NCBI RefSeq assembly: GCF_900107675.1
Contig: NZ_FNRI01000003.1
Span: forward strand, 248,001 to 312,000
From: Alistipes timonensis JC136
GTDB taxonomy: Bacteria > Bacteroidota > Bacteroidia > Bacteroidales > Rikenellaceae
DNA: 64,000 nucleotides
Direction: 5' to 3'
In this document: one piece after another, positions 63,090-64,000 of the stretch
Numbering within the stretch: the first letter of the stretch is position 1
Layout: every line of letters begins with the position of its first letter
The notes under the pieces: generated by a model
The model's input: the letters and a program-made list of their open reading frames with translations, nothing else
Database searches by the model: none
Told to the model about the DNA's origin: nothing
Made by a program: the position numbers and the translations under genes

Positions 63090-63605
63090 CTAATTGTCAA
63101 TGATTTCACCCGGAGCGAGCGGGTCGTAGAGTTCGATGCCCCGCGCCTCCAGCTGCCGGACGATGGCCGAATGGGTCGTGCGCTGGTAACGCTGCTCCTG
63201 CAGGCGGATCGAGCGTTCGCGGAGTTTCTGCACGTCGCGTTCGAGGCGCGTGTAGCGCATGTCGAGATGCAGCGACCAGAACATCACCATGATACTCAGG
63301 AAGAACATGCCCGCAATGGTCAGCATGTAGGGGTAATATTTCGAGACGCCCTCGCGCACGAGGATCGAGCCCGAGAACAACTGCCAGAAGGTGCTCGCCC
63401 TGCGGCGGCTCTCCCTGCGTTCGCGTTCCTCGGCTTCGGCGCGCTCTTCGGCCTCCCGCTCCTCGTCGGCACGGATGTCCTCCTCCGCCTCGCCGCGCTC
63501 CATGCGCAGCACTTCGCGGCGCACACGGCGCGCGAACTCCTCCTCCTGCTCGCGGCGGGCCTGCTCCTCGGGGGTTACGGGGTCGAATTCGTGGTCGCGG
63601 TACAT
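63090..63605 (-). CDS. ftsL: FtsL-like cell-division protein
   Basis: A 171-residue bitopic protein by position: a long charged cytoplasmic N-part (1-85, Glu/Arg-rich, probably coiled coil), one membrane helix (about 105-125, YMLTIAGMFFLSIMVMFWSL) and a periplasmic coiled coil (LERDVQKLRERSIRLQEQRYQ). The location between rsmH and ftsI and this topology identify the Bacteroidetes FtsL. The cytoplasmic part is much longer than in E. coli FtsL. 4 bp after rsmH. Confidence 0.85.
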   Translation of the reverse strand: MYRDHEFDPVTPEEQARREQEEEFARRVRREVLRMERGEAEEDIRADEEREAEERAEAEERERRESRRRASTFWQLFSGSILVREGVSKYYPYMLTIAGMFFLSIMVMFWSLHLDMRYTRLERDVQKLRERSIRLQEQRYQRTTHSAIVRQLEARGIELYDPLAPGEIIDN

Positions 63606-63609
63606 CGTA

Positions 63610-64000
63610 TCAGCGTTTTACGGCCGCCCGGAGCTTCGCCGAGCGGGAACGGGGGTTGCGGTCGAGTTCTTCGGCCGAAGGGGTCACGGCCTTGCGTGTC
63701 AGGGCGTCGAACGGCACCTGCGGACGGCCGAAGAAGTCCTTTTCGACCGTCCCCGAGAAATTGCCGCTGCGCATGAAATTCTTCACCAGCCGGTCTTCGA
63801 GCGAGTGGTAGGAGATCACCACCAGCCGCCCGCCGGGTTTCAGCACTTTGAGACTCTGTTCCAGCGCCATTTTCAGCGCCTCCATCTCGCCGTTGACCTC
63901 GATGCGGAGCGCCTGGAAAAGTTTTGTCAGGAATTTGGATTCGTCCTTCCGGGGGGTACAGGGCTTCACCGCCCCGACCAGCTGCGCCGTGGTGGTCACG
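63610..64000 (-). CDS. rsmH: 16S rRNA (cytosine-1402-N4) methyltransferase, C-terminal part
   Basis: Cut by the right edge of the window; only about the last 130 codons are present. LFQALRIEVNGEMEALKMALEQSLKVLKPGGRLVVISYHSLEDRLVKNFMR is the RsmH/MraW signature, and NPRSRSAKLRAAVKR the usual end. It methylates N4 of C1402 in 16S rRNA and is the first gene of the division cluster seen here; mraZ may lie outside. Confidence 0.93.
   Translation of the reverse strand, partial: VTTTAQLVGAVKPCTPRKDESKFLTKLFQALRIEVNGEMEALKMALEQSLKVLKPGGRLVVISYHSLEDRLVKNFMRSGNFSGTVEKDFFGRPQVPFDALTRKAVTPSAEELDRNPRSRSAKLRAAVKR

Noticed and set aside
55408..63776. Plus-strand open frames opposite ftsW, murD, mraY, murE, ftsI
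   Set aside because: All antisense to conserved division genes with intact catalytic motifs.

Overview
The window is a high-GC Bacteroidetes chromosome segment, most likely from Alistipes or a close relative in Bacteroidales. The evidence is a SusC/SusD pair inside a polysaccharide utilisation locus (PUL), many promoters of the Bacteroidetes form TTTG / 19-21 bp / TAnnTTTG, lipoproteins of Bacteroidetes-only families, and a mraW-ftsL-ftsI-murE-mraY-murD-ftsW cluster with a meso-DAP type MurE. The genus is an inference from GC content and gene content, not proven here.

Layout. 1-191: 3' end of a XerC/XerD recombinase. 212-10150 (minus): a housekeeping block with a small unknown protein, a DUF4296 lipoprotein, a LolC/E-like permease, RbfA, a beta-barrel protein, an Ig-like lipoprotein, an internally duplicated lipoprotein, FolK, DNA polymerase III delta', a small membrane protein and a Wzx-type flippase. 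10397-13381 (minus): CorA, a shortened MqnA-like protein and a GH27 alpha-galactosidase. 13384-13883: intergenic region with divergent promoters and a helically phased row of DnaA-box-like 9-mers. 13884-22149 (plus): a compact phage-derived island (two tail-like proteins, a small ORF, ClpP-type head protease, major capsid protein, portal, connector, holin, P5-like lysis protein) with no integrase, terminase, tape measure or replication gene. 22198-39493 (minus): a PUL of twelve genes with gaps of at most 52 bp, so probably one transcript from nagP: GlcNAc transporter, NagA, three GH20-type enzymes, SusC, SusD, two PKD lipoproteins, a GH18 enzyme and two membrane acyltransferases of the HGSNAT/NagX/DUF5009 group. 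Divergently (39767-41640, plus) lie nagB and a LacI-type regulator.

41669-46945 (plus): ComEC-like protein, PG_1098-like methyltransferase, BrkB/YihY protein, DUF2520 protein, KdsC. 47043-50156: secreted GH2 beta-galactosidase. 50217-51886 (minus): Kbl with an Lrp/AsnC regulator. 52113-54409 (plus): GalE, ribosomal protein L25, peptidyl-tRNA hydrolase. 54437-54973: non-coding stretch with two diverged copies of an approximately 90 bp element. 54974-64000 (minus): S4-domain RNA-binding protein, then the division and cell-wall cluster in reverse (FtsW, MurD, MraY, MurE, FtsI, FtsL, partial RsmH).

How it fits together. The PUL describes a GlcNAc-glycan pathway: SusCD import, GH18 and GH20 cleavage, possible periplasmic N-acetylation by two HGSNAT-like proteins, NagP uptake, then NagA and NagB to fructose-6-phosphate. 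Two copies of a GTGyTCGAACACGG palindrome sit just downstream of the -7 boxes of the divergent nagP and nagB promoters and are the likely operators. The most unusual items are the terminase-less phage island, the DnaA-box-like array, the acetylate-then-cleave arrangement in the PUL, and the paired non-coding repeats at 54.4-54.8 kb.
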